DNA of 64,000 nucleotides from an uncultured Spirochaetales bacterium (GTDB lineage Bacteria > Spirochaetota > Spirochaetia > Sphaerochaetales > Sphaerochaetaceae): contig CALXRC010000005.1 in NCBI GenBank assembly GCA_944390865.1, forward strand, positions 50,234 to 114,233. The letters run 5' to 3'. The position numbers were made by a program, and so were the translations under genes. The notes below the pieces were generated by a model. It was given only the letters and a program-made list of their open reading frames with translations, ran no database searches and was not told the DNA's origin. Shown here in pieces: positions 1 to 8,837 of the stretch (positions are counted from its first letter, which is position 1; every line of letters starts with the position of its first letter).

Positions 1-402
1 GATCTGCGATGAACGCAGCATGAAATAACTGGGGTCCGTAGGCATGAAAAGCACTTCAAGCTCCTTCATCATCTGCATGTTCGTCATCGCAAGCTCAAAC
101 TCATAGCCGAAGTCGCCTTCCGCCCTGACTCCCCTGATCATCACGCCGATATTGTTCTCCCTGGCGTAATTTACCATCAGTCCGTCATAGGAGACAACTT
201 CAATGTTGCTGCTGGATGAGAAAATGTCCTTCAGCACAGCCACTCTTTCCTGAGCAGAGAAGAGGCATTTCTTGTTAATATTGTCAGCGACTACGACATG
301 GAGTCTGTCATACAGCTTCAGAGAGCGCCTGATGATGTTGATGTGACCCATCGTAGGCGGATCAAAGGAGCCCGGAAACATTGCAATACGGGGATTTGTC
401 AA
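1..402 (-). CDS. coaD: Phosphopantetheine adenylyltransferase, 3' end outside window
   Basis: CoaD transfers AMP from ATP to 4'-phosphopantetheine, the penultimate step of coenzyme A synthesis in the cytoplasm. The visible 134 residues hold the nucleotidyltransferase T-x-G-H motif (residues 17-20, in FPGSFDPPTMGH) and the RGVR substrate-loop motif (residues 90-93). The family is usually about 160 residues, so roughly the last 30 lie outside the window; the cut falls just at the conserved Ser-Ser of the ATP-binding loop. I chose a TTG start at 402: AGGAG lies 8 bases upstream, and the TTG overlaps the TGA of the preceding gene (TTTGA), which suggests translational coupling. The window also carries coaX, an earlier step of the same pathway. 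Confidence 0.95.
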   Translation of the reverse strand, partial: MTNPRIAMFPGSFDPPTMGHINIIRRSLKLYDRLHVVVADNINKKCLFSAQERVAVLKDIFSSSSNIEVVSYDGLMVNYARENNIGVMIRGVRAEGDFGYEFELAMTNMQMMKELEVLFMPTDPSYFMLRSSQI

Positions 403-866
403 ATCTTGTTCTCCTCTACATAGGACTTGCTTCTGGCATAGCGTTCAGCGTCTTCGTAAGGTATTTTCTGAACAGTGATCCACCTGCCCTCCTCGTCTTT
501 CTCGAAAATGGCGAATGAGCCCTTGCCGCAGTAACTCATGATCTGACCATCACGAAGAGGATATGCTTTCTTCAGTTCTTCCAGGACACAGTCAAAGTGG
601 ACAGGCCTGTTGTCAGCGGAGATCATGGCCATTGCGATGTTGTCAATGCGCTGCGAGCAGATGGCGCAAGTCTCGAACGGCTCCTTTATTATCCTGGACT
701 TCTCAACTGGAAGATGCGAGTGGTACGAATGAGGCTTGGGTGCCCCTACAACCTGGGACAGCGTCGTGAAGCCGACAAGCCTGCTGTCCTCTTTCTTCCT
801 CTTCCTCCTGTCCCTGGCGTTTCTGCCGTTCTTTTTTGAGTATGACTTGTACTGGTTCTTTTTCAT
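399..866 (-). CDS. Small basic protein with a Cys/His zinc-finger-like motif, function unknown
   Basis: 155 residues from the ATG at 866. I do not recognise a named family. The first 30 residues are strongly basic (runs of Lys/Arg), suggesting nucleic-acid or ribosome contact. A C-x2-C-x19-H-x2-C arrangement (Cys67, Cys70, His90, Cys93) looks like a treble-clef or zinc-ribbon metal site. The C-terminal 60 residues look like a small mixed alpha/beta domain. It lies between rplS and coaD in a translation-related operon but after a strong terminator, and has its own promoter. The longer frame starting at 944 would include that terminator hairpin and is less likely. There is no clear Shine-Dalgarno before the ATG; see the promoter entry at 876. 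Confidence 0.75.
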   Translation of the reverse strand: MKKNQYKSYSKKNGRNARDRRKRKKEDSRLVGFTTLSQVVGAPKPHSYHSHLPVEKSRIIKEPFETCAICSQRIDNIAMAMISADNRPVHFDCVLEELKKAYPLRDGQIMSYCGKGSFAIFEKDEEGRWITVQKIPYEDAERYARSKSYVEENKI

Positions 867-875
867 TATGCCCAG

Positions 876-904
876 ATTATGAGGAATTTCAGGCAAATAA
901 GCAA
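876..904 (-). promoter_or_regulatory. Sigma-70 promoter of the zinc-finger-like gene
   Basis: On the minus strand a -35 TTGCTT (904-899) is followed after 17 bases by a -10 CATAAT (881-876). The ATG of the downstream gene begins only 9 bases after the -10, so the predicted transcript has almost no leader. It begins right after the T-run of the rplS terminator. Confidence 0.6.
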
Positions 905-905
905 T

Positions 906-935
906 AAAAAAAGATCCGGAGATGACCCCCGGATC
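906..935 (-). terminator. Intrinsic terminator after rplS
   Basis: On the minus strand a perfect 7-bp stem (GATCCGG / CCGGATC) with a 9-base loop is followed by seven T. It lies 22 bases beyond the rplS stop codon and closes the ribosomal operon. Confidence 0.9.
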
Positions 936-956
936 CTGAAACATGAAAGACTGAAC

Positions 957-1313
957 TCAGTCTGCCTTCTTCTTGATAAGCTCCTTGACTTTTGCAGCCT
1001 TGCCGACTCTGTCCCTGAGATAGTAGAGCTTGGCCCTTCTGACGCGGCCCTTTCTGACAACCTCAATCTTGTCGATTCTCGGTGAGTGGAGAGGGAAGAT
1101 TCTCTCAACGCCGACTCCGTAGCTTATCTTTCTGACAACGAAAGTCCTTCTGACTCCGATGTTGTTCTTAGCAATGACGATGCCTTCGAAAACCTGAATT
1201 CTTTCTGTTGTACCTTCAACAATCTTGAAATAGACCTTTACAGTATCGCCGACAGAGAAGTTCTCTGCGTCCTTCTTGATCTGCTTGGCCTCAATGCTTC
1301 TGATAATGTCCAC
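957..1313 (-). CDS. rplS: Ribosomal protein L19
   Basis: 118 residues, the full length of the family. L19 sits at the 30S-50S interface of the ribosome. The conserved core is clear: the [13 protein letters not shown] strand, [11 protein letters not shown], and the C-terminal [13 protein letters not shown] segment. It is the last gene of the smc-ffh-rpsP-khpA-rimM-trmD-rplS series, starts 5 bases after the trmD stop, and is followed by a strong terminator. The order rpsP, rimM, trmD, rplS is the widespread bacterial arrangement. Confidence 0.98.
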   Translation of the reverse strand: MDIIRSIEAKQIKKDAENFSVGDTVKVYFKIVEGTTERIQVFEGIVIAKNNIGVRRTFVVRKISYGVGVERIFPLHSPRIDKIEVVRKGRVRRAKLYYLRDRVGKAAKVKELIKKKAD

Positions 1314-1318
1314 AGGCT

Positions 1319-2047
1319 TTACCCCTTGATTTCATTAATTAAGTCTATTAGTCTTCTTCGCTCTTCCAAGTCGAGAGAGGCTTGGGCAAGCACTTCCGGT
1401 CTGCTCAGCATCGTTTTTTCGAGCTTGCGGAAAACACGCCAGGTAGCAATCCTTTCGTGATGACCAGATAACAATACATCAGGAACGCTTTTTGTGCAAT
1501 ACCTTTCAGGCCTTGTGTACTGAGGGTATTCAAGCAGGCTTGAGGAAAAGCTCTCGTCGGCCAGGCTCTCGCTGTTTATGACACCGTCAAGCAGGCGGTA
1601 AATGGCATCAATGATCACAGTCGTGGCGCTCTCTCCGGAGGAGAGCACATAGTCGCCTATGCTGATCTCGTCATCGACATAGGTGTCGATCACCCTCTGG
1701 TCAAGTCCTTCATAATGACCGCAGATGAAGACAAGGTTTTCCTCCCTGCTCAGCTCTTCGGCATACGACTGCGTGAAAAGCTTTCCTGAAGGAGAGGGAA
1801 AGATGACCCTCTTATCCCCCGCCCCTATGCTTTCAAGAGCCGCATAAAGAGGCTCAGGCTTCAGCACCATGCCCGCCCCGCCCCCATAGGGCACGTCATC
1901 GCAGGTGCGGTGCCTGTCAGAAGCAAAGTCACGGAAATTGACTATGTTGTAGCTTACAAGCTTCCTCTCGACTGCACGCGACATTATTGAAGATGTGAAA
2001 AAGCTTTCCACCATCGGCGGAAACAGAGTGAGAATGTCAATATGCAT
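1319..2047 (-). CDS. trmD: tRNA (guanine-37-N1)-methyltransferase
   Basis: 242 residues. TrmD methylates G37 of tRNAs that have G at position 36, using S-adenosylmethionine, and prevents +1 frameshifting. The SPOUT trefoil-knot motifs are present: VPYGGGAGM near residues 52-60, GHYEGLDQR near 110-118, and [14 protein letters not shown] near 126-139. The C-terminal part keeps the flexible-linker region with RPERY and [10 protein letters not shown]. It lies between rimM (3 bases) and rplS (5 bases). Confidence 0.97.
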   Translation of the reverse strand: MHIDILTLFPPMVESFFTSSIMSRAVERKLVSYNIVNFRDFASDRHRTCDDVPYGGGAGMVLKPEPLYAALESIGAGDKRVIFPSPSGKLFTQSYAEELSREENLVFICGHYEGLDQRVIDTYVDDEISIGDYVLSSGESATTVIIDAIYRLLDGVINSESLADESFSSSLLEYPQYTRPERYCTKSVPDVLLSGHHERIATWRVFRKLEKTMLSRPEVLAQASLDLEERRRLIDLINEIKG

Positions 2048-2050
2048 CCG

Positions 2051-2563
2051 CTACTTCTCCAAAAGAGCACTGTCAAGCACTGTTATGGTCCTGTTTTCAA
2101 AATCAGGTCTTGATACGAAGACAGGAAGGTTGGGAACCAGGACCTGTCTTCCGTCAATGAGCTTTATCAGAAGATAGTCAGCCTGTGCCCCGTCGCATAC
2201 GCTGTCAACAGTGCCGGCTTTCTGTCCGCCGCAAATCACAGTGAGTCCGAACAGGTCGGCAATGTAGTACTCGCCTTCTTCAAGGTGCGGACCTTCGTCT
2301 CTGGAGATGTACATTGTTCCGCCGCTGAGCTTTGCGGCCTTTTCCTTTGTCTCATAACCATCAAAGCGCATCAGCATGGAATCGGCATGAAGCCTGATGT
2401 CACGGACGCTGACCTCAGCCAGCCTGCCGTCTCTGAGCTTTATGCTGCAGGCGGAAAGCTTCATCAGATGATCATATTCCCCGCTGAAAGGATGAATGCG
2501 CACAAAGCCCTCAAATCCATGAGTGCGTCCGATCTGCGCTGTAGCAAGAGTTCTTTCTTTCAT
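2051..2563 (-). CDS. rimM: 16S rRNA processing protein RimM
   Basis: 170 residues. RimM assists maturation of the 30S head and binds S19. The N-terminal motif ATAQIGRTHGFEGFVRI is the hallmark of the RimM N domain, and the second half carries the PRC-barrel sequence EGEYYIADLFGLTV. It lies immediately upstream of trmD, as in most bacteria. Confidence 0.95.
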   Translation of the reverse strand: MKERTLATAQIGRTHGFEGFVRIHPFSGEYDHLMKLSACSIKLRDGRLAEVSVRDIRLHADSMLMRFDGYETKEKAAKLSGGTMYISRDEGPHLEEGEYYIADLFGLTVICGGQKAGTVDSVCDGAQADYLLIKLIDGRQVLVPNLPVFVSRPDFENRTITVLDSALLEK

Positions 2564-2610
2564 AGCAAAACAAAAAAATATCTGGCGGACATGCCGCCAG
2601 ACAGTTTTAA

Positions 2611-2844
2611 TCAGTCAAGTATCTCGAGGACAGCCCTCTTTCCGTCCTTTGTCGCGCAGGCAGAAAGAATTGTCCTTATTGCTTTCGCAATGCGGCCCTG
2701 TTTGCCGATAACCTTGCCCACATCATCCGGAGCGACTCTCAGTTCCAGAATCGTTGACTTCTCGCCTTCGACAATATTAACACTGACCTCTTCAGGCTTG
2801 TCTACCAGATTCCTGACCAGAAATTCCACAAGATCTTTCTGCAT
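2611..2844 (-). CDS. khpA: KH-domain RNA-binding protein KhpA
   Basis: 77 residues from the ATG at 2844, chosen over a GTG at 2850 because AAGGA sits at better spacing for the ATG. A single KH domain covers almost the whole protein; the G-x-x-G loop is GKQG within [13 protein letters not shown]. KhpA-type proteins bind RNA, often together with KhpB/Jag, and influence cell division and small-RNA biology in Gram-positive bacteria. Its place between rpsP and rimM is the usual one. Confidence 0.9.
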   Translation of the reverse strand: MQKDLVEFLVRNLVDKPEEVSVNIVEGEKSTILELRVAPDDVGKVIGKQGRIAKAIRTILSACATKDGKRAVLEILD

Positions 2845-2870
2845 AGACACGCATCCTTATTAGTCAAGCC

Positions 2871-3134
2871 TCAGTTCTGGCTTTCGCGTGTTACAGAAAT
2901 ACCCTGCTTGTTGAAAATCCTCTTGACAGTTGCTGACGGCTGTGCACCCTTGTTGAGCCATGCCTTGGCCTTTTCCTGGTCGAGAGTGACCTGCCTCTCG
3001 GCTGCCTCAATTGGATGATAGGTTCCAATCTCGTCAATTGTCTCACTGGATCTGGAAGCTCTGTTGTCCATGACTACGATACGATAGTATGGTCTCTTTT
3101 TTGCTCCTAAACGCTTCAGTCTGATACTAACCAC
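2871..3134 (-). CDS. rpsP: Ribosomal protein S16
   Basis: 87 residues, full length. The N-terminus (VSIRLKRLGAKKRPYYRIVVMDNRASR) is the S16 signature. The start is a GTG at 3134, preceded by AAGGAG at 7 bases. S16 is an early assembly protein of the 30S subunit. It follows ffh directly in the operon. Confidence 0.97.
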   Translation of the reverse strand: MVSIRLKRLGAKKRPYYRIVVMDNRASRSSETIDEIGTYHPIEAAERQVTLDQEKAKAWLNKGAQPSATVKRIFNKQGISVTRESQN

Positions 3135-3165
3135 GATATATCTCCTTATTCTGCATGATAGGCGC

Positions 3166-4497
3166 TCAGCTGAAATTCTTCAGCATCTGTGCCTGTAATT
3201 TCTTATTGTTCATCAGTTTCTTCAGCATAAGCTTCTGTTTCTCAAAAGTCTTGAGAAGCCTGTTGACGTCAGCAACTGATGTTCCTGAACCCTTTGCGAT
3301 GCGCTTGCGCCTGCTCGGACCGATGATGCGGTAATTCGAGCGCTCGAACTTTGTCATCGAACGGATGATAGCCTTCTGACGCTCAAACTCCTTCATGTCG
3401 ATATCGTCTTCGCTGATGTTTCCCTTTGCTCCCGGAATCATCTCGATCAGCTTGTCTATTGAACCCATCTTGTTCATGGACTCAAGCTGGTCAAGATAGT
3501 CCTGCAGATCAAAGGTGTTCTTCTGCATCTTGCGGGCAAGCTTTTCAGCTTCTTCCTGATCGTATACCTGCTGGGCCTTTTCAACAAGAGAGACAACATC
3601 TCCCATGCCGAGAATGCGCTGCGCAATGCGGTCAGGATGGAAGATTTCAAGATCTTCCGGCTTTTCGCCTGTACCTATGAATTTCAGCGGCTTTCCGACA
3701 ACACTCTTGAGAGAGAGCGCGGCACCGCCTCTTGTGTCTGAATCAAACTTGGAAAGAACGACGCCGGTGATTCCGACCTTCTCTTCAAATTCCTGAGCGA
3801 TGGTGACGGCGTTCTGGCCTGTCATGGCATCAGCGACAAAGAGCGTCTCATCAGGGTTGACAGCCTTTGCGACATCGCTGATTTCCTTCATCATCGATTC
3901 ATCCAGATGCATTCTTCCGCTGGTATCGATGATGACTGTATCGTAAAGCTCATGGCGGGCTGTGCTCACTGCCTCGCGCGCAACTTTTACCGGATCCTTT
4001 TCGCCGGGAAGGGTGAAGACCCTGACTCCGACTTTCTCTCCGAGAACCTCAAGCTGCGTGACAGCGGCAGGACGGACAAGATCAGCCGCAACGAGCATAA
4101 CCTTGCGCCCCTCTTCCCTGGTCAGTTTGAGAGCAAGCTTGCTTGCAGTGGTTGTCTTTCCTGAACCCTGAAGTCCCATCATGAGGATGACGGAAGTCGT
4201 ATCCTTGCCCTTCAGCCTCAGGGCCTGGTCATCTCCGCCAAGCAGCGCAACCATCTTGTCATAGACGATCTTTGTGAACTGCTGGCCAGGATCAACAGAA
4301 AGAAGAACCTTCTCTCCGAGCGCCTCCTCGAGGGTTGAATTGATGAACCTTCTGACGACGCGGAGATTGACATCGGCGTCGAGAAGGGAAATCTTGATTT
4401 CCTCAACTGCATCCCGAATGTTCTTCTCGGTAATCTTGCCCTTTCCCGAAAGGGACTTCATTATTGATGAAAACTTTACAGACAGATTATCAAACAT
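3166..4497 (-). CDS. ffh: Signal recognition particle protein Ffh (SRP54)
   Basis: 443 residues. Ffh binds 4.5S RNA and signal sequences at the ribosome and delivers membrane proteins to FtsY. The N domain is residues 1-85, and the G domain has P-loop GLQGSGKTTT (108-117), a DTSGRMHLD G3 region and the TKFDS-like G4 (SKFDSDTRGG). The Met-containing M domain begins near residue 300 and has the RNA-binding segment GPSRRKRIAKGSG. It lies between smc and rpsP; the 70 bases upstream hold no obvious strong promoter, so it is probably cotranscribed with smc. Confidence 0.97.
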   Translation of the reverse strand: MFDNLSVKFSSIMKSLSGKGKITEKNIRDAVEEIKISLLDADVNLRVVRRFINSTLEEALGEKVLLSVDPGQQFTKIVYDKMVALLGGDDQALRLKGKDTTSVILMMGLQGSGKTTTASKLALKLTREEGRKVMLVAADLVRPAAVTQLEVLGEKVGVRVFTLPGEKDPVKVAREAVSTARHELYDTVIIDTSGRMHLDESMMKEISDVAKAVNPDETLFVADAMTGQNAVTIAQEFEEKVGITGVVLSKFDSDTRGGAALSLKSVVGKPLKFIGTGEKPEDLEIFHPDRIAQRILGMGDVVSLVEKAQQVYDQEEAEKLARKMQKNTFDLQDYLDQLESMNKMGSIDKLIEMIPGAKGNISEDDIDMKEFERQKAIIRSMTKFERSNYRIIGPSRRKRIAKGSGTSVADVNRLLKTFEKQKLMLKKLMNNKKLQAQMLKNFS

Positions 4498-4567
4498 CCT
4501 GCTTTTCCTGAAAACCGAAGTTATTTATACAGTTTTTTCACTTTGCAAGTCAAGGAGAAGGCAGTGC

Positions 4568-7408
4568 TCACTTCTTCTCCTTCCTCTTTCCGTCGCTGTC
4601 AAATTCGACAAGCCTGTCCTCCTCGTCCAGAATGACTGCCTCTCCGGCGATGTTGGCGAGTTTGTATGTGACGGTCGTTGAGACACCTGCCTCCATCTGC
4701 GTGACGCCAAGCAGTGACTGGCTGCCCATGACAGTGTGAGTGTTGTGCGTGATGATGATGAACTGGCTTGTCTGGCTGAAATCCTGAAGCACAGAAAGGA
4801 AATAGCCGATGTTCTTGTCATCAAGGGCCGCATCAATCTCATCAAGAATGCAGAAGGGGCTCGGCTTTACGAGATAGGTCGCGAAAAGCAGGGCGACGGC
4901 AGTCATCGAGCGCTCACCGCCGGACAGCAGAGTGAGGCTTATGAGTTTTTTTCCGGGCGGCTGGGCAAAGATGTCGATACCGCTTGTCAGAACATTTTCC
5001 TCATCCGCAAGCGTTATCTCGGCCCGTCCTCCATTGAACAGCCGCTTGAACATGGCCTGGAAGTTGTCGCTGATCTGCTTGTAGGTTGTCATGAACATCT
5101 GGATGCTCTTTTCTTCAATTTCCGCAAGGACCTTCTCCAGATCCGCCTTCGCCTTATTCAGATCATCAAGCTGCTTGTTGTAGAAATCGTACCTCTCCTG
5201 GGCTTCCTTGAAGTCATCCACAGCCATGTGGTTGATGTTGGGACCGAGGGCTGCTATCTGTTTCTTGACCTCTGCCAGCTCATTCTCGACAAGCACCTGC
5301 TCCGGCAGATCATCTGCCTCAAGCCTTTCCCTGTACTCATTCAGGCTGCGCGAATAGGTGTTGAAGAAGTTGGTGAAAAGCATCTTGATCTGATCATCCG
5401 CCTGCGCGGCCCAGAGTTCCGATTTCTCAATCTCGCTGCGCAGATTGTGTATCGTCTCAATTGTCTGGTCTTTCTGGTTCTCCCTGTCTGTGAGCCTGCT
5501 GTTGAGGACCCTGATCTCATCCATGACAGCCTGAAGCTCCTGGCGGGAGGCTGCAATCTGAGAAGAGAGAGTCTCCTTCTCTGCCTCAGCTTCCCTGATG
5601 CTCTGGGCTGTATTCGCTATGCGCCCTTCGTAAAAAGAAACCTTGGACTGGGCATCATCCAGAATGGCCGTGTTTTCCTCAATGCTGCGCCTTATGTTCT
5701 GGACAATCTGTCTTGATGACTCAAGGCTAGCCTCAATTGAGGCAAGGTTGACTTCAATGCTCTTCATTGTCTCTCTCAGTCCGTCAACTTCCTGGCTGAG
5801 CGTGGCAATTGTCTGCCTGCAGGCCGCGATCTTCGTCCTCGCCTGATCGATCTTTTTCCTGCACTCGGCTTCCTGCTGGGCAATCTGGCGCTTTCTGGTC
5901 AGCAGGCCCTCAGGTGCGAGCAGGGAGTCTATGAAAGGAGGAACAGCCTTCTTGTAGTCAGCATAGGACGTACGGATTGAGTCCAGGGCGGAGAGTACGG
6001 CACTGAGATCTGCCTGAATGCGTTCTGAAGGATTGATATCAGCCGGCAGCGTCTTATAGAACTGGATCTTCTCCCCTATTCTCTTTGTCAGGGCCTCGAT
6101 CTGAGTCATGAAAGACTCATCAGCGTCCTTTCTCTTCTGCCAGGAATACTCCTGCCCCATTTTCTCATCAAGCTCGACTGCAAGGTTTTCAATGACGTTC
6201 TTCAGTTCCTCTGTGAGCTGGCTTATCTGGGTTTCGCTGTCCAGTATCTCCTGTTCCTGCACAGCAAGATCCGCATTCTCGCTGTCAATGCGGGCAAGAT
6301 CATCATCAATGAGCTTTTTTGCATGATTCAGCTGGCTGACAGACTCATCACGCAGATCCTGCTTTTCAGCAATCGCATCCTCGTTCTGCTCAAGCTCCCT
6401 TCTGTCACGGTCAATCATGGCAGAGTACGATTCAAGCTTCTGGGAAAACTCATCCCTGCTGCGGATATACTCACGGTACTGCTCGTCCAGGATCTTGATG
6501 CGCTCATTGCGGCTGTTTATGGCCTCTTCGCTGCGGTTTATGCCAGTCTGGAGATCAAAGGATGTCTTGTTCTTCTCCCTGACTTTCTGCTGCTCTTCCT
6601 CTATGCCTGTCCTGAAATCATCAAGAGAGGCAGTAAGGGCCTCAAGCTGTTTTTCATTGCTGACCTTCTGCTGTCCCCTGAGCTCCTTGAGCTTCGTGAA
6701 AGTCTGGATCTGGATGGCGTGCAGCGTCACGTCAAGATCAAGCTGCTTCTTGATCAGGTCATTATAGGCAAGCGCTTTTTCTGCCTGGTTCTTCAGTGAG
6801 TTGTAGGTCCTGCGCTCTGCCGCAATGATATTCTCGACCTGAGCAATATTCTCATTCGTGCGGTCGATCTTTTTCTGCGCCTCATTGCATTCCACCTTGA
6901 AGCGCGAAATGCCGGCTGCCTCTTCAAAGATGTAGCGTCTGTCCTCCGGCTTTGAGGACAGGATCTGGTCGATCTTGCCCTGCTCCAGAATTGAATAGGC
7001 GGACTTGCCTATGCCTGTGTCAAAGAAAAGCTCACGGATGTTTTTCAGCAGGCAGCGCTGCCTGTTGATGTAGTACTCGCTTTCTCCCGAGCGGAAGACG
7101 CGCCTTTTTATCTCAATCTCAGTCAGATCCGTCTGCAGCTTGTGCTCGCTGTTGTCGATCGTGAGTGCGACTTCGGCAAACTGCAGAGGCTTGCGCGTGT
7201 CGGTGCCGTTGAAGATGACATCCTCCATCTTTCCCGCACGCAGTGTCTTTGTGGACTGCTCGCCCAGAACCCATTTGATCGAGTCGACAATATTGGACTT
7301 TCCGCAGCCGTTAGGCCCCAGAAGGCTTGTGATTCCGTCAGAGAAATCAATATGGGTCTTATCGGCAAAGCTCTTAAATCCGTTGATATCAAGGCACTTT
7401 AAAAACAA
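4568..7408 (-). CDS. smc: Chromosome segregation SMC ATPase, short form
   Basis: 946 residues from a TTG at 7408, which has GAGGAG 8 bases upstream and gives the canonical N-terminus MFLKCLDINGFKSFADKT; a GTG at 7417 would sit on the Shine-Dalgarno itself. Head motifs are intact: Walker A GPNGCGKS (31-38), ABC signature LLSGGERS (about 827-834) and Walker B FCILDEIDAALDD (about 852-864). Between the heads lies a long charged coiled coil. The family is usually about 1,150-1,200 residues; here the middle lacks a segment I can recognise as the globular hinge. SMC organises and segregates the chromosome with ScpA/ScpB, which are not in this window. Confidence 0.95.
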   Translation of the reverse strand: MFLKCLDINGFKSFADKTHIDFSDGITSLLGPNGCGKSNIVDSIKWVLGEQSTKTLRAGKMEDVIFNGTDTRKPLQFAEVALTIDNSEHKLQTDLTEIEIKRRVFRSGESEYYINRQRCLLKNIRELFFDTGIGKSAYSILEQGKIDQILSSKPEDRRYIFEEAAGISRFKVECNEAQKKIDRTNENIAQVENIIAAERRTYNSLKNQAEKALAYNDLIKKQLDLDVTLHAIQIQTFTKLKELRGQQKVSNEKQLEALTASLDDFRTGIEEEQQKVREKNKTSFDLQTGINRSEEAINSRNERIKILDEQYREYIRSRDEFSQKLESYSAMIDRDRRELEQNEDAIAEKQDLRDESVSQLNHAKKLIDDDLARIDSENADLAVQEQEILDSETQISQLTEELKNVIENLAVELDEKMGQEYSWQKRKDADESFMTQIEALTKRIGEKIQFYKTLPADINPSERIQADLSAVLSALDSIRTSYADYKKAVPPFIDSLLAPEGLLTRKRQIAQQEAECRKKIDQARTKIAACRQTIATLSQEVDGLRETMKSIEVNLASIEASLESSRQIVQNIRRSIEENTAILDDAQSKVSFYEGRIANTAQSIREAEAEKETLSSQIAASRQELQAVMDEIRVLNSRLTDRENQKDQTIETIHNLRSEIEKSELWAAQADDQIKMLFTNFFNTYSRSLNEYRERLEADDLPEQVLVENELAEVKKQIAALGPNINHMAVDDFKEAQERYDFYNKQLDDLNKAKADLEKVLAEIEEKSIQMFMTTYKQISDNFQAMFKRLFNGGRAEITLADEENVLTSGIDIFAQPPGKKLISLTLLSGGERSMTAVALLFATYLVKPSPFCILDEIDAALDDKNIGYFLSVLQDFSQTSQFIIITHNTHTVMGSQSLLGVTQMEAGVSTTVTYKLANIAGEAVILDEEDRLVEFDSDGKRKEKK

Positions 7409-7424
7409 GTAATTCACTCCTCGC

Positions 7425-7454
7425 TTGACTTGGCAGACAGTAGAAAGATAGCAT
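7425..7454 (+). promoter_or_regulatory. Probable promoter of rnhB
   Basis: -35 TTGACT (7425-7430), 18-base spacer, -10 TAGCAT (7449-7454). The predicted start point falls near 7461, downstream of a possible TTG start at 7456, which favours the ATG at 7468 as the rnhB start. Confidence 0.45.
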
Positions 7455-7467
7455 TTTGACCTGTCTT

Positions 7468-8094
7468 ATGGAAGAACAACTTTCTCTTTTCGATTTTCAC
7501 TGCGACGGGCTTGTGTGCGGATGCGATGAGGCGGGACGCGGACCTCTTGCAGGTCCTGTTGCCGCTGCTGCATGCATACTCCCCCCGGATTTCGATTTCT
7601 CAATTCTCAATGACAGCAAGAAGCTGAGCGAGAAGCAGAGGCTTGAAGCGGAGGCTGTCATCAGGAAAAAGGCTGCAGCCTTCTCCATCGTCTTCATCAG
7701 CGCACAGGAGATTGATGAGATCAACATTCTCCAGGCCACAATGAAAGCCATGAAGCTGTGTTATGAAGAGATAAGGGCAAAAGAGAAGATCTCAGTATTC
7801 TATGTCGACGGAAACAGGAAGCCTGACATAAGGGACACTGAAGTCGAGGCTGTCATCAGGGGCGATGGGAAAATCCCGTCAATCATGGCTGCAAGCATCC
7901 TGGCAAAGACGGCCAGAGACCGTCTGATGCTGGAGCTTGACAGGCTGTATCCTCAGTACGGTTTTGCCAGAAACAAGGGTTACGGCACAAAGGAGCACTA
8001 CGCAGCACTGCAGAAATACGGCCCCTGTCCTGAACACCGCAGGACCTTTCTCAGGACTCTTTCAAGCCATCAGGGCAAGAGTGAGTCCCATTAG
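7468..8094 (+). CDS. rnhB: Ribonuclease HII
   Basis: 208 residues. RNase HII nicks the RNA strand of RNA-DNA hybrids and removes misincorporated ribonucleotides from DNA. The signature GCDEAGRGPLAGPV (from residue 18; catalytic Asp20 and Glu21) is present, with a later acidic residue in YVDGNRKPD and the ASILAKTARD segment. An in-frame TTG at 7456 would add four residues but lies upstream of the predicted transcription start. The gene is divergent from smc, and its 3' end overlaps the 3' end of zupT by 33 bases (convergent). Confidence 0.95.
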   Translation: MEEQLSLFDFHCDGLVCGCDEAGRGPLAGPVAAAACILPPDFDFSILNDSKKLSEKQRLEAEAVIRKKAAAFSIVFISAQEIDEINILQATMKAMKLCYEEIRAKEKISVFYVDGNRKPDIRDTEVEAVIRGDGKIPSIMAASILAKTARDRLMLELDRLYPQYGFARNKGYGTKEHYAALQKYGPCPEHRRTFLRTLSSHQGKSESH

Positions 8095-8835
8095 CGTCAT
8101 TCCCAGAATCACTGCATAGATGACAAGATGATGCCTGCCGTAGTTTTCTGCCGCAGGCAGCAGCTCGTCAAAAGCCAGATAGACCATGATGCCGGCTACA
8201 AGGGCATAGACAAGAGCAAAGGTGAACGGCGTGAAAACACTTCGGAGGAAGATAAAGCCGATCACTGCTCCCACCGGCTCTGCGAGTCCTGAAAGCAGGC
8301 TCAGCATAAAGGCCTTCCTTCTGCTGCCTGTCGCCGCATAGACAGGAGCAGAGACAGTCATTCCTTCAGGGATGTTGTGAAGCGCTATGGCAATGGCAAT
8401 CGCCACGCCGGACACAGGGTCCGCAAGAGCACTCATGAATGAGGCCAGTCCTTCAGGAAAATTATGTACTCCGATGGCAATGGCTGACATCAGTCCCATC
8501 TTTCTCAGCTGTCCGTCCCGGTGTCCGAACTCATGCGGATTTGTCTCTTCCGGGACGAATCTGTCGATCAGGGCGATCACAGCCATTCCCAGCAGGAAGA
8601 AGAAAAGCGCAAGCAGACCGGCGGTACGGCGCGAAAAGGTATGCGCCAGATTCTCAATTGCTTCAGGCAGCATCTCCATGAAGGAGATGTAGACCATGAC
8701 GCCTGCCGAGAGTCCGAGAGAAAAGCACAGAAGAGAAGTGTTTTCCTTCTTCGCGAAAAAAGGGATCAGGCCGCCTGCTGCAGTCGACAGCCCGGCAAAG
8801 ATGCAGATCAGCAGAGCAAAAACTTCAGCCTGCAC
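8062..8835 (-). CDS. zupT: ZIP-family metal transporter, ZupT type
   Basis: 257 residues with about eight hydrophobic segments. ZIP proteins import divalent metals, mainly zinc and also iron or manganese, across the inner membrane. The two metal-site helices carry GVHNFPEGLASF and ALHNIPEGMTVS, the H-N-x-P-E-G pairs diagnostic of the ZupT subfamily. A cytoplasmic loop holds PHEFGHRDG, a possible His metal-sensing stretch. The GTG start follows the bpuR stop by only 2 bases, so the two genes form one transcription unit. Confidence 0.93.
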   Translation of the reverse strand: MQAEVFALLICIFAGLSTAAGGLIPFFAKKENTSLLCFSLGLSAGVMVYISFMEMLPEAIENLAHTFSRRTAGLLALFFFLLGMAVIALIDRFVPEETNPHEFGHRDGQLRKMGLMSAIAIGVHNFPEGLASFMSALADPVSGVAIAIAIALHNIPEGMTVSAPVYAATGSRRKAFMLSLLSGLAEPVGAVIGFIFLRSVFTPFTFALVYALVAGIMVYLAFDELLPAAENYGRHHLVIYAVILGMTLMGLTLALMA

Positions 8836-8837
8836 CG

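Noticed and set aside
4736..5716. Long plus-strand frame (326 codons) inside smc
   Set aside because: It lies wholly antisense to a clear smc gene, shows no family signature, and is a by-product of codon bias in the coiled-coil region.
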